Counted from the stretch's first letter, positions 7,821-16,964 are shown. The stretch: 64,000 bases of DNA from Myxococcota bacterium (GCA_041389495.1 JAWKRT010000002.1:496001-560000), one strand, 5' to 3'. Program-made: numbers and translations. The notes: generated from the letters alone by a model not told the origin.

Positions 7821-7836
7821 AGCAAATCCGGTGCCA
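7821..7836 (-). promoter_or_regulatory. Sigma-54 (RpoN) promoter for the PEP-CTERM gene
   Basis: On the minus strand the site reads TGGCACCGGATTTGCT, matching the RpoN consensus TGGCAC-N5-TTGCW, with GG and GC separated by exactly 10 nt. Expected transcription start is about 12 nt further, giving a leader of about 30 nt that contains the GGAGG ribosome site. RpoN control of PEP-CTERM genes is known from other Gram-negative bacteria. Confidence 0.7.
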
Positions 7837-8013
7837 GATGGGTACCCAGGATGAGGGGGCGCTCAGCGCCGCGAGAGCTCTCGGGGCTCCGCGAGCGCGC
7901 TCTTCATGGGATCATCACTCCCCACATTGGGTAGAACCCTTCCTTCGCGGTGAGGGAGGAGCGGTGAGCGTGGAGCGACCGCCGCACGAGCGGCGGTGGG
8001 CGGAGGGCGGCAC

Positions 8014-8418
8014 ATGGCACGGGCGAGCGCGGGGCGATCGGTCGCGGGGGCGGCGATCGCGATGCTAGGCGGGGCCGCCTGCGCGGAGCACATCGGTCGC
8101 GGCGAGCTGCTGGCGCGCATCGACGCCGGGACGGCGCCCGCGATCGTCGACGTCCGCTCGGCGGGCGAGTACGCGGAGTCGCACGTCCCCGGCGCCGTGC
8201 ACGTCCCGTTCTACGCGCTGCTCGCCGACGCGGATCGCGTGCCCGAGGGCGCGTCGCCGGGCGAGCCCGTCGTCGTGTACTGCGAGCACGGGCCCCGGGC
8301 CGGGATCGCTCGCGCCCAGCTGTGGCTCGCGCTCGACCGTCCCGTGCTCTTCCTCGACGGGCACATGACGGCCTGGAAGCAGGACGGGCTGCGCGTCGAG
8401 CGCGGCGCCGAGGAGTGA
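8014..8418 (+). CDS. Rhodanese-domain lipoprotein
   Basis: A 134-residue protein with a short lipoprotein-like signal (LGGAAC, cysteine 23) followed by a single rhodanese domain: IVDVRSAGEYAESHVPGAVHV and the catalytic-loop cysteine C90 in VVYCEHGPRA. Rhodaneses transfer sulfane sulfur or bind persulfide; a membrane-anchored, exported copy would act in the periplasm. The ATG at 8014 follows GGAGGG; the upstream in-frame GTG at 7996 lacks an equivalent site. It is divergent from the PEP-CTERM gene and convergent with the LLM gene. Confidence 0.8.
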   Translation: MARASAGRSVAGAAIAMLGGAACAEHIGRGELLARIDAGTAPAIVDVRSAGEYAESHVPGAVHVPFYALLADADRVPEGASPGEPVVVYCEHGPRAGIARAQLWLALDRPVLFLDGHMTAWKQDGLRVERGAEE

Positions 8419-8457
8419 GCGCCGCGCGCGCCGCGGCCCCGCGCGATGCGAGCCGTG

Positions 8458-9450
8458 CTAGTCGGCGAGGTCGCGCACGTGCGGCCAGACCTCGCGCTCG
8501 AACAGGCGCAGCCCCTTCCACGCGAACGCAGGGTCGAGGCCGCCGAGGAGCGGCGTCAGGATGAACGTGCGTTCGCGGCCGAGCCCGCGGACGAGCGCGA
8601 CGGCCTCGTCGGGTGTCACGACCTGGTAGGCGCCGCTCGCGCGCAGGTCCGCCGGGTCGACGCCGTCGGCGAACGGGCCGGCCGCGCGCCCGTAGGCCTC
8701 CGTCGTCCACTCGGCGTACGAACGCACGCAGTGCGCGGCGTGGCGCGCGACGCGCTCCCAGTCGCGCTCGCGCTCGGCCGCGGTCGTCACGTGCACGTAG
8801 ATCGGGCCGAGCTTCTTGAACGCGGGGCCCGGGTCGGGCTTGCCGAGCTTCAGGCACTCCTCGCGATAGGTGCGCCAGTTCTCGCCCGCCGGCGGGTAGT
8901 AGCCGTCGGCGATGCGCGCCGCGCGGCGCGCGACGGCCTTGTGCGTGCCGCCGAGCAGGAGGCGCGGCGGCGGGTCGGGCACCGGCGTGACGGTGACCGT
9001 CGCGCCCTCGTGCTCGAACGGCTGGCCCGTCCACGCCTTGCGCAGCACCTCGAAGGCGCGCACGTAGAGCTCCTTCCGGTCCTCGCGGCGCTTGCCGAAC
9101 ATCGCGAACTCCGCCGGTCGGTAGCCGGCGCCGATCACGACCTCGAGCCGCCCGCCCGCGACGAGCTGCAGCACGGCGAGATCCTCGGCGAGCTTGATGG
9201 GCTCGTAGAGCGGCGCGAGCAGCACGTTCGGTCGCAGCAGGATGCGCCTCGTGCGCGCGGCGAGCGCGGCCGCCATCGGGATCGGCGAGGGCAGGTAGCC
9301 GTCGGGCGACGCGTGGTGCTCGCCGAGGCCGATGCAGTGGAAGCCCACGTCGTCGGCCCAGGCGCCGATGTCGAGGGCCGCGGCGTAGAGCTCGCGCGCG
9401 GGCGCGCCGAACGCGGGCGCGCGCATGTCGAAGCTGACGACGAACTCCAC
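8458..9450 (-). CDS. LLM-class (luciferase-like) flavin-dependent monooxygenase
   Basis: A 330-residue TIM-barrel oxidoreductase of the bacterial luciferase/F420-dependent superfamily. Signature stretches include GLGEHHASPDGYLPSP and GAGYRPAEFAMFG, and the flavin-binding region LLLGGTHKAVARRAARIADGYYP. The start GTG at 9450 follows GGAGGAG with 5-nt spacing. It is a paralogue of the gene at 13515-14492, sharing the same opening (FDMR) and the YRPxE(F/Y)AMFG segment. FMNH2 versus F420 dependence and substrate cannot be told. Convergent with the rhodanese gene. Confidence 0.85.
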   Translation of the reverse strand: MEFVVSFDMRAPAFGAPARELYAAALDIGAWADDVGFHCIGLGEHHASPDGYLPSPIPMAAALAARTRRILLRPNVLLAPLYEPIKLAEDLAVLQLVAGGRLEVVIGAGYRPAEFAMFGKRREDRKELYVRAFEVLRKAWTGQPFEHEGATVTVTPVPDPPPRLLLGGTHKAVARRAARIADGYYPPAGENWRTYREECLKLGKPDPGPAFKKLGPIYVHVTTAAERERDWERVARHAAHCVRSYAEWTTEAYGRAAGPFADGVDPADLRASGAYQVVTPDEAVALVRGLGRERTFILTPLLGGLDPAFAWKGLRLFEREVWPHVRDLAD

Positions 9451-9593
9451 CCCGGCTCCTCCCCGCGCGCGCCCGTCGGTCTGCCGACGTGCTCGCGTCG
9501 CGCGGCCGCGCAGTGGGCCACGTCCGCGCGGCGCCGTCAACGCGCGGCTCGCGGGCGGCGGCGCGGCGGCTTCCGCGCACCGGCCCCGCGTGG

Positions 9594-9599
9594 CATGCT
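9594..9599 (+). promoter_or_regulatory. Candidate -10 element (CATGCT) of a leaderless regulator gene
   Basis: CATGCT ends 6 nt before the GTG start at 9606, and no Shine-Dalgarno motif is seen. The same hexamer occurs 8 nt upstream of the glycosyltransferase start at 47713. Confidence 0.35.
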
Positions 9600-9605
9600 G
9601 CGCCC

Positions 9606-10241
9606 GTGAAGCTCCTCATCTGCGACGACCACGCGGTCTTCCGCGCCGGGCTCCGGACGATCGCGGTCGAGCTCGCGGCCGATGTCGAGCTGCTCGAGGC
9701 GGAGGACGGCGAGGCGGCGATCGCGCTCGCGGACGCGCACCCCGACCTCGACCTCGCGCTGCTCGACCTGCGCATGCCCGGCGTCAACGGGCACGCCGGC
9801 GTGCGGCGGTTCCGCAAGGCGCACCCGTCGCTGCCCGTCGTCGTGGTGTCGGCCGACGAGGACGCGGAGACCGTGCGCGCCTCGCTCGACGCGGGCGCGG
9901 CCGGTCACATCCCGAAGAGCTCGACCGGCGACCAGATGCTCGCCGCGCTGCGCCTCGTGCTCGCCGGCGGCACGTTCGTCCCGCGCTCGGCGCTGCTCGC
10001 GAGCACCGACGCCTCGCGCCGGCGCTCGCGCGCCGACGGCCTCACGGTGCGACAGCGCGAGGTGCTGAGCCTCGTCGCGCGCGGGCTCACGAACAAGGAG
10101 ATCTGCGGCGTGCTCGGCCTCGCCGAGGGAACCGTGAAGAGCCACCTCGCGGCGATCTTCGAGGCGCTCGAGGTCACGAACCGGACGGAGGCCGCGGTCG
10201 CCGCGCGCGAGCTCGACCTGCGCGCGCCGGGCGAGGACTAG
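9606..10241 (+). CDS. NarL/FixJ-family response regulator
   Basis: A 211-residue two-component regulator. The receiver domain (about 1-120) has the acidic pair D7/D8, phospho-acceptor D54 (LLDLRMPG), a conserved S82, and K104 (HIPKSS). The C-terminal LuxR-type helix-turn-helix (about 141-205) reads LTVRQREVLSLVARGLTNKEI and continues GTVKSHL. It should bind DNA when phosphorylated. The next gene in the same direction is a hybrid histidine kinase at 10585, a plausible partner. Starts at GTG 9606. Confidence 0.9.
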   Translation: MKLLICDDHAVFRAGLRTIAVELAADVELLEAEDGEAAIALADAHPDLDLALLDLRMPGVNGHAGVRRFRKAHPSLPVVVVSADEDAETVRASLDAGAAGHIPKSSTGDQMLAALRLVLAGGTFVPRSALLASTDASRRRSRADGLTVRQREVLSLVARGLTNKEICGVLGLAEGTVKSHLAAIFEALEVTNRTEAAVAARELDLRAPGED

Positions 10242-10381
10242 CGAGGCGCCGCGGCGCTCGCGCGCGGCACGGGGCCCCCGCGCGACGCCTCCGCGCTCGT
10301 GCGCGAGCCCGCCAGGAAGAGCGCGAGGCTCACGACGATCCAGACGAGCAGGAAGACGGCGATGCGCGCGCTGCGCGACAT
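10238..10381 (-). CDS. Small single-span membrane protein (47 residues)
   Basis: A short frame beginning MSRSARIAVFLLVWIVVSLA, with one hydrophobic helix (about residues 7-24) flanked by basic residues and a polar Ala/Arg-rich tail. Nearly all third codon positions are G or C, and the ATG at 10381 follows GAGGAA at good spacing, which supports a real gene despite its size. Its stop overlaps the stop of the response-regulator gene on the other strand. I know no family; a regulatory or chaperone role for the neighbouring sensor kinase is only a guess. Confidence 0.55.
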   Translation of the reverse strand: MSRSARIAVFLLVWIVVSLALFLAGSRTSAEASRGGPVPRASAAAPR

Positions 10382-10584
10382 GGAGGATTCCTCTGCGGGT
10401 CCCGAGCCGTCGGGACGCCGGGAGTCTCGGGTGGCGCGAGCCGCGCGGGTATCGAGCGCGTGGGCTAGGCCGACCGGCTCCGGGCGGGTCGGCGGAACGG
10501 ACTAGGCCGGATGGACGTCGTCGCGCGCGCGCGCGCCTGCGAGACTCCGCGCCGGGCGCCCGCGCGCGCCGTCTCGGAGGGCGT

Positions 10585-13422
10585 GTGACGCGACTCGGCT
10601 GGGTCGATCGACTGCTGCTCGCCGTGCTCCTGCCGGCATTCGCGATCGCCCTCTTCCTGCACGTCCGCGAGGGCGCGCGCACCGGCGGCCAGCAGGTGCC
10701 CGTGTTCGCCGTGTGGACCGGCTCCGACAGCTATCCCGTCGTCGGCGGCCTGCGCCACGAGGTCGGGAGCGACACGGGCGAGTTCCGCGTCGGCGACCGC
10801 GTCCTGCGCGTCGGCCGCGTCGACATGCGCGGCGCGTGGTACTTCGTCGTCGAGGCGCACGCGTACGAGGAGGCGGGGGACGCCGGCGTCGTCCCCGTCG
10901 AGATCGAGCGCGACGGCGAGCGCCGCACCGTCGAGCTGCGCCTCGTTCCCGACCCGCTCCCGTTCCACCGCGTGCCGTTCCTCGTCGGCGCCGTCGTCGT
11001 CGGCGTCGCCGTGCTCCTGCGCTCGCGCGATCGCCGGACGGCGCGGCTCATCTACGCGGCGTTCGTCTCGTTCGCGCTCTTCGAGACGCCCTTCTACGGC
11101 AGCTCGATCGTCCAGACCTACGCCTACACGCTCCTCTTCCACCTCGGCGGGCCGGTCGCGATCGCGACCTTCATCGCGGCCGTCACGCGCATCCCCGCCG
11201 AGATGCCCGAGAGCGAGCGCGTGTCGATGCGGTGGGCGTGGATCGGCTCGCTCTTCTGGATCGTGCGGATCCCGTACTTCGTCGGTGCACCGTTCCCCGT
11301 CGAGTGGACGCCGACGATCGTGCGCCTGAGCGACGCGTTCATGCTCTCGACCGGCGTCACGATCCTGATCCAGAACGCGCGCGCCGCCGAGCCGGCGGGG
11401 CGACAGCGCATGAAGTGGCTCCTGTGGGGCGCGATCGCGGGCGTGCTGCCGATGGCGCTCGTGCTCGGCCTGCAGTCGCTCTCGCCGACGCCCGAGCTCT
11501 ACCAGCAGGCCTTCCGGTGGTCGGCGGTGGGCGCGGTCTTCCTGCCGATCGGGCTCCTGATGTCGGTGACGCGCGACAGCCTCTTCGACATCGACCGCCT
11601 GCTGTCCTCGACCGCGACCTACGCCGTCGTCGTCGGCGCTGCGGCGGTGATCGGCCTGGGCGCCGCGGCGCCGCTCGCGCGCGGGCTCGCGGCGGCGACC
11701 GGGCTGCGGCCGGACGTCGCGAGCGTGCTGACGATCGCGGCGCTCGTCGCCGCCGCGATCCCCGTCGCGATGCGGGTGCGCCCGCGCGTCGAGGAGCGCC
11801 TGTTCCCCGAGCGCGCCGCGCTCGTGCGCGGACTGCAGCAGCTGCTTCGCGACCTCTCGGACTGCGCGAGCCGCGACGAGCTGTTCGACCTCGTCGAGGC
11901 GCGGCTGCGACTCTTCCTGCGACCCGCCGCGTCGGCGCTGCTCGTCGCGCGGCGCGACGGGCTCGCGGCGCGCGACGACGACGCGCCGCGGCTCGGCGCG
12001 CGCAGCGCGCTCGCGCAGGTGCTCGAGAGCGATCCGACGCCGCGCACGGGCCGCGAGCTGCGCCGCCTCGCGCAGGCGCTCCCGGCCGCGGAGCGCGCCG
12101 TGCTCGAGGAGATCGGCGCCGAGCTGCTGCTGCCGCTGCGCGACGGCCGCAAGCTGGCGGCGTGCTTCGCGCTCGGTCGCAAGCGATCGGGCGACCCGTT
12201 CCTCGCCGCGGAGACGACCCTGCTCGCGGCGCTCGCCGAGAAGGCGTCGGGCGAGCTCGCGCGCCTGCGATCGGTCGAGGTCGCGGAGAGCGAGCGCGAG
12301 CGCGCCGAGGAGGCGCGCGTGCTGATGGAGCGCGCCGACGAATCGAATCGCTCGAAGTCGCGCTTCCTCGCCGCCGCGAGCCACGACCTGCGCCAGCCGC
12401 TCCACGCGCTCGGGCTGTTCGTCGAGCGCCTCGTGCAGCGCCATCCCGACGACGCGCTCGTCGCGCAGATCGAGTCGTCGGTCGGCGCGCTCTCGACGCA
12501 GCTCGACGCGCTGCTCGACCTGTCGCGCCTCGACGCGGGTGGCGTCGTGCCGCGTCCGTGCGAGTTCGCCGTCGGGCCCGAGCTCGCGCGCGTCGCGGCC
12601 GAGCACGCCGAGGCGGCGCGCGCGAAGGGGCTCGCGCTGCGCTTCGACCCGGTCGACGCGCACGTGCGCAGCGACCCCGCGCTGCTCGCGCGCGTCCTGC
12701 ACAACCTGCTGTCGAACGCGATCCGCCACACGCAGCGCGGCGAGGTGTACCTGCGCGCCATCGAGCGCGGCGACGACCTCGCGATCGAGGTGATCGACAC
12801 CGGGCCGGGCATCCCGGCCGACCAGCAGCGGCACGTGTTCGGCGAGTTCGTGCAGCTCGAGGGCGCGTCGCGCGAGGGGCTCGGGCTCGGGCTGTCGATC
12901 GTCGATCGCACGGTGCGGCTGCTCGGGCACCGGCTCGAGCTCGAGTCGGTGCCGGGCGAGGGCTCGGTCTTCCGCGTCCTCGTCCCGCGCGCCGCGGCGG
13001 GCGTCGTCGCGACACCGCCTCCCGCGGCGGCCGCGTCGGCGCTCGCGGGGCGCGCGGTGTGGCTCGTCGAGGACGAGGCGAGCGTGCGCGACGCGATGTC
13101 GGGCCTGCTCGAGTCGTGGGGCTGCGAGGTCGTCGCCGCGGGCTCGTTCGAGGAGGCCGAGCGCCTGCTCGGCGGCGACCGCGTGCCGCCGCAGCTGGTG
13201 ATCGCCGACTACGCCCTCGGCGGCGAGCGCACGGGCCTCGACGTGATCCGGCTCGTGCGCGCGCAGGCCGGCTCCGACCTGCCCGCCGTGATCGTGAGCG
13301 GCGAGGCCGCGCAGCGCTCGCGCGACGCGATCCGCGAGAGCGGCGTCCCGTTCCTCCCGAAGCCCGTCCCTCCGGCGCGCCTGCGCGCGCTCCTCGGCGA
13401 GCTGCTGCGCGACGACGCCTAG
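10585..13422 (+). CDS. Hybrid sensor histidine kinase with periplasmic PDZ-like domain
   Basis: A 945-residue membrane kinase. In order: a first membrane helix (about 9-27); a periplasmic PDZ-like segment (about 40-128, including FRVGDRVLRVGRVDMRG); a multi-helix membrane block (about 133-390); a GAF-like region (about 400-555); HisKA with phosphorylatable H600 (AASHDLRQPLHALG); a HATPase domain with NLLSNAIRH, DTGPGIP and GLGLGLSIV boxes; and a C-terminal receiver with D875 (VIADYALGG). GTG start after GGAGGG. The receiver suggests phosphorelay or feedback; the NarL-type regulator upstream is the likely output. The signal sensed is unknown. Confidence 0.88.
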   Translation: MTRLGWVDRLLLAVLLPAFAIALFLHVREGARTGGQQVPVFAVWTGSDSYPVVGGLRHEVGSDTGEFRVGDRVLRVGRVDMRGAWYFVVEAHAYEEAGDAGVVPVEIERDGERRTVELRLVPDPLPFHRVPFLVGAVVVGVAVLLRSRDRRTARLIYAAFVSFALFETPFYGSSIVQTYAYTLLFHLGGPVAIATFIAAVTRIPAEMPESERVSMRWAWIGSLFWIVRIPYFVGAPFPVEWTPTIVRLSDAFMLSTGVTILIQNARAAEPAGRQRMKWLLWGAIAGVLPMALVLGLQSLSPTPELYQQAFRWSAVGAVFLPIGLLMSVTRDSLFDIDRLLSSTATYAVVVGAAAVIGLGAAAPLARGLAAATGLRPDVASVLTIAALVAAAIPVAMRVRPRVEERLFPERAALVRGLQQLLRDLSDCASRDELFDLVEARLRLFLRPAASALLVARRDGLAARDDDAPRLGARSALAQVLESDPTPRTGRELRRLAQALPAAERAVLEEIGAELLLPLRDGRKLAACFALGRKRSGDPFLAAETTLLAALAEKASGELARLRSVEVAESERERAEEARVLMERADESNRSKSRFLAAASHDLRQPLHALGLFVERLVQRHPDDALVAQIESSVGALSTQLDALLDLSRLDAGGVVPRPCEFAVGPELARVAAEHAEAARAKGLALRFDPVDAHVRSDPALLARVLHNLLSNAIRHTQRGEVYLRAIERGDDLAIEVIDTGPGIPADQQRHVFGEFVQLEGASREGLGLGLSIVDRTVRLLGHRLELESVPGEGSVFRVLVPRAAAGVVATPPPAAAASALAGRAVWLVEDEASVRDAMSGLLESWGCEVVAAGSFEEAERLLGGDRVPPQLVIADYALGGERTGLDVIRLVRAQAGSDLPAVIVSGEAAQRSRDAIRESGVPFLPKPVPPARLRALLGELLRDDA

Positions 13423-13514
13423 GCCGGGCGGCGCGCTCGCCCCCGCGCTCGAGCGCGTACGCGTAGAATGAGCCCGCCCGCGCGGGCGCGACCCGGCGCG
13501 GCGAGGAGGGCTCG

Positions 13515-14492
13515 ATGTTCACGCTGCGGTTCGACATGCGCTGCCCCGACTGGGGCGCGGCCTCGCCGGCCGACCTCTACGCCGCCGCCGTGCAGATGGC
13601 TCGTTATGCGGAGGAGCACGGCGCCGTCTCGCTGATGGTGAGCGAGCACCACCACGCGCGGGACGGCTACCTGCCTGCGCCGCTCGTCCTCGCGTCCGCG
13701 CTCGCGGCGGCGACCGAGCGCATCCCGATCGCCGTCGGCGCGCTGCTCCTGCCGCTGCACGATCCCGTGCGCGTCGCCGAGGACATGGTGATCCTCGACC
13801 ACCTCTCGCGCGGCCGCGTCTCCTATATCCTCGCCGTCGGCTACCGGCCCGAGGAGTACGCGATGTTCGGCCGCGACTTCCGCGGCCGCGGGCGGCGCAT
13901 GGAGGCGAGCCTCGAAGCGCTCCGGGCCGCGTTCACGGGCGAGCCGTTCGAGTACGAGGGGCGCTCCGCGTGGGTGCGCCCGGCGCCGTTCACGCCCGGC
14001 GGTCCGACGCTCTTCATGGGCGGCCGCAGCCCGGTGGTCGTGAAGCGCGCCGCCCGCTTCGGGCTCGGCGTGCTCACCGAGGGCGGGACGGGCCTCGAAT
14101 CCCTCTACCGCGAGGAGTGCGCGCGCCACGGGACGCAGCCCGGGATGTTCGTCGACACGCCGAAGGGCAGCGTGAGCTCGGCCTTCGTGGCCGAGGACCC
14201 CGACGAGGCGTGGGACCACTACGGCCCCTACCTGCTCCACGACGCGCAGATGTACGCGGAGTGGATGGGCGACTCGCACGCCTCGGTCACGAAGTCGGTC
14301 GCCCGCGACATCGCGGAGCTCCGGTCCGAAGGGGGGAGCTACCGGATCTTCTCCGTCGACGAGGCCGTCGCGCACGTGCGTGCGAACGGGATGATCGCGC
14401 TGCAGCCGCTGTGCGGCGGGCTCCCGCCCGAGCTCGCGTGGAAGAGCCTGCGCCTCGTCGCCGAGAAGGTCGTGCCCGCGGTGCGGGGCTAG
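13515..14492 (+). CDS. LLM-class (luciferase-like) flavin-dependent monooxygenase
   Basis: A 325-residue paralogue of the gene at 8458-9450. It shows SEHHHARDGYLPAP near the N terminus, VGYRPEEYAMFGRDFRGRG, and LFMGGRSPVVVKRAARFGLG for flavin binding. The C-terminal half differs (YRIFSVDEAVAHVRANGMI), so the substrate may differ. ATG start follows GAGGAGGG. A TAGAAT hexamer about 45 nt upstream may be the -10 element. Such enzymes oxygenate or desaturate small organic molecules with reduced flavin or F420; the family is too broad to say more. Confidence 0.85.
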   Translation: MFTLRFDMRCPDWGAASPADLYAAAVQMARYAEEHGAVSLMVSEHHHARDGYLPAPLVLASALAAATERIPIAVGALLLPLHDPVRVAEDMVILDHLSRGRVSYILAVGYRPEEYAMFGRDFRGRGRRMEASLEALRAAFTGEPFEYEGRSAWVRPAPFTPGGPTLFMGGRSPVVVKRAARFGLGVLTEGGTGLESLYREECARHGTQPGMFVDTPKGSVSSAFVAEDPDEAWDHYGPYLLHDAQMYAEWMGDSHASVTKSVARDIAELRSEGGSYRIFSVDEAVAHVRANGMIALQPLCGGLPPELAWKSLRLVAEKVVPAVRG

Positions 14493-14501
14493 GGCGCTCG
14501 C

Positions 14502-15560
14502 CTAACGATCGGTCGCGATCCGCGCCACCGTCCTCCCGAGCACGCGCCGCGCCTCGAAGTCGCGCAGCGCGTCGGGGATCGCGTCGAACCCGACCGCGCG
14601 CCCGACGCGCGGCCGGTAGCGCCCCTCGCGCACGAGGCGCAGCAGGTCGTCGTGCGCGTGCTGCTCGATGGCGGGCAGCTCCTCGCCGTAGCCCGAGCCC
14701 ATGCAGCAGCCGACGAGCGTCCAGTTCTGCAGGTAGAACTCGTTCGGGTGCACGGGCACGAGGCCGCCCGCGTGGCCGGCCATCACGTGGCGGCCCTCGA
14801 CGCGCAGGAGCGTGCGCGCGCGCCGACCCGCCTCGCCCTGCACGAAGTCGATGATGGCGTCGACGGCATTCGGCCCGACCGCGCGCGCGACGGCCGCGAC
14901 GAAGTCGCCCTCGCGGTGGTCGACGACCACGTCGGCGCCGAGCTCGCGGCAGAAGGCCACCTTGTCGGCGCCGCCCGCGACGGCGACGACGCGCGCGCCC
15001 GCTGCCGCGCACAGCTGCACGGCCGACGAAGGAACGCCGCCCGCCGCACCGAGCACGAGCACCGTCTCGCCTTCGCGCACGGCGCCGCGGCGATGGACGG
15101 CCTGATAGGCGGTGTGCGACGGGATGAGGAACGCCGCCGCCTCCTCGTCGCTCATGCCGGGCGGCGCCTCGAACACCGTCGGCGCCGTCGCCACGCACAC
15201 CTCGGCGAAGCTCCCGAACGGCTGCGGCGTGAACGCGACGACGCGCCGGCCGGCGAGGTGCGCGAGCGAGGGCGTCGCGTACTCGACGGTGCCGACCGCC
15301 TCCTGGCCCGAGACGTAGGGGCGCGGGATGGGGATCGGATACTCGCCCGTCGCCATCGTGACGTCGGGCCAGGCGAGCGCGGCGGCGTGCACGCGCACGA
15401 TCGCGAAGTCGCGGCACGCGGGCTCGCCCTCGCCGCGCTCGTGGAGGCCGTCGAGGCCGAGCGCATAGCGTTCGACCGCCTCGGGCGTCGGCTCCGGGAG
15501 CTCGGCGCGCTCGAACACGTCCCACGGCGCACCCCGGCCCCGCACCACCCAGGCTCGCAT
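14502..15560 (-). CDS. MDR-family oxidoreductase (quinone-reductase-like)
   Basis: A 352-residue medium-chain dehydrogenase/reductase. It has a GroES-like N-terminal half and a Rossmann half with the nucleotide loop LGAAGGVPSSAVQLCAAAGA, similar to zinc-free NADPH:quinone or enoyl reductases. I see no structural zinc cysteine cluster, consistent with that subgroup. ATG after AGGAGGAGACGCG. It is a distant paralogue of the gene at 22819-23865, sharing GGADKVAFCRELGAD-like sequence after the Rossmann loop. Convergent with the LLM gene, 9-nt gap. Confidence 0.82.
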   Translation of the reverse strand: MRAWVVRGRGAPWDVFERAELPEPTPEAVERYALGLDGLHERGEGEPACRDFAIVRVHAAALAWPDVTMATGEYPIPIPRPYVSGQEAVGTVEYATPSLAHLAGRRVVAFTPQPFGSFAEVCVATAPTVFEAPPGMSDEEAAAFLIPSHTAYQAVHRRGAVREGETVLVLGAAGGVPSSAVQLCAAAGARVVAVAGGADKVAFCRELGADVVVDHREGDFVAAVARAVGPNAVDAIIDFVQGEAGRRARTLLRVEGRHVMAGHAGGLVPVHPNEFYLQNWTLVGCCMGSGYGEELPAIEQHAHDDLLRLVREGRYRPRVGRAVGFDAIPDALRDFEARRVLGRTVARIATDR

Positions 15561-15669
15561 CGCGTCTCCTCCTCGTTCGCGCGTCGGGCCATTGTGCCCG
15601 CGCGCGGGCGCGCGGCGCTACGGTCCTCGCCGCCGCGCGCGCAGCGCCGCCCTTCGAGCGAGGCCCCCC

Positions 15670-16917
15670 ATGACGTCCTTCGCGATCCGCAACGCCGCAC
15701 TGCTCGACCTCGCCGCGGGCGAGCGCCGCCCGGGCGCCTCGGTGCGCGTCGAGGGCGGGCGCATCGTCGAGGTCGCCGAGCACGGCGCCGCGCTCGCCGT
15801 CGCCGCGGACGTTCCCGTCTACGACGCCGCGGGGCGCACGCTCCTGCCCGGCCTGATCGACGCGCACGTCCACGCCGCGATCACGACGATGGACCTCGCG
15901 GCGATGGCGCGCCGTCCCTTCACGCGCGTCGGCATCGAGGCGAAGGCGATCCTCGAGGGCATGCTGCGCCGCGGCTTCACGACCGTGCGCGACGCGGGCG
16001 GCCTCGACGCGGGCATCGCGCAGGCGCTCGAGGCGGGCTCGATCCGCGGCCCGCGCGTGTTCCGCTCGGGCCGGGTCCTCAGCCAGACGGGCGGCCACGG
16101 CGACACGCACGCGCCGTCGCAGTTCCCCGCGATCTGCGCCTGTCAGATCCGCACGTCGGGCTTCTCGCACGTCGCCGACGGCGAGGACGCCGTGCGGCGC
16201 GCGGCGCGCGAGGAGCTGAAGGGCGGCGCGCACCAGATCAAGGTGATGGCGGGCGGCGGCGTCGCGACGCCGTCCGATCCGATCGACATGGTGCAGTACA
16301 CCGAGCGCGAGATCCGCGCGGCGGTCGAGGAGGCGCAGGCGCGGCGCACCTACGCGTTCGCGCACGCCTACATCCCGGAGGCGATCGAGCGCGCGGTGCG
16401 CGCGGGCGTGCGCTCGATCGAGCACGGCAACCTGATCGACGCCGGCGCGGCGCGCGCGATGGCCGAGCGCGGCTGCTTCCTCGTGCCGACGCTCGTCACG
16501 TACGACCAGATCCACGAGCTCGGTCGCTCGCTGCGCTTCCCGGAGGCGAGCCTGCGCAAGCTCGGCGACGTGATGGGCGCCGGGCTCGCGTCGATCGACA
16601 TCGCGCGGGGCGAGGGCGTCGCACTCGGGTTCGGCACCGACCTGCTCGGCGAGACGCACCCCGCGCAGTCGAAGGAGCTGCTGCTGCGCGCGCGCGTCGA
16701 GCCGGCCCTCGACGTGCTGCGCTCGGCGACGCTCGTGAACGCGGAGCTGCTCGGCCGCGCGGGCGAGCTCGGCGTCGTCGCGCCCGGCGCGTGCGCCGAC
16801 CTGCTGCTCGTCGACGGCGACCCGCTCGCCGACCTCGCGGTGCTCGCGGGGCAGGGCGAGCGGCTCGCGCTCGTCGCGCGCGCGGGCGAGATCGTCGTCG
16901 ATCGCATCGGCGCGTGA
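15670..16917 (+). CDS. Metal-dependent amidohydrolase (imidazolonepropionase-like)
   Basis: A 415-residue amidohydrolase. The metal-binding HxH is in LIDAHVHAA; a candidate bridging lysine lies in HQIKVMAGGG; further ligands are in FAHAYIPEA and SIEHGN; and the final aspartate in GFGTDLLG. These match the cytosolic amidohydrolase/prolidase-like group (imidazolonepropionase-related, Xaa-Pro or organophosphate-acid-anhydrolase-like). It hydrolyses an amide or ester bond, but the substrate is open. Start ATG follows GCGAGG. A short divergent spacer separates it from the MDR gene. Confidence 0.85.
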   Translation: MTSFAIRNAALLDLAAGERRPGASVRVEGGRIVEVAEHGAALAVAADVPVYDAAGRTLLPGLIDAHVHAAITTMDLAAMARRPFTRVGIEAKAILEGMLRRGFTTVRDAGGLDAGIAQALEAGSIRGPRVFRSGRVLSQTGGHGDTHAPSQFPAICACQIRTSGFSHVADGEDAVRRAAREELKGGAHQIKVMAGGGVATPSDPIDMVQYTEREIRAAVEEAQARRTYAFAHAYIPEAIERAVRAGVRSIEHGNLIDAGAARAMAERGCFLVPTLVTYDQIHELGRSLRFPEASLRKLGDVMGAGLASIDIARGEGVALGFGTDLLGETHPAQSKELLLRARVEPALDVLRSATLVNAELLGRAGELGVVAPGACADLLLVDGDPLADLAVLAGQGERLALVARAGEIVVDRIGA

Positions 16918-16964
16918 CGCGCGCTCGTCGCGCGCGTGTCTCCGCGTCGCCGGGAGTCGCGCGC

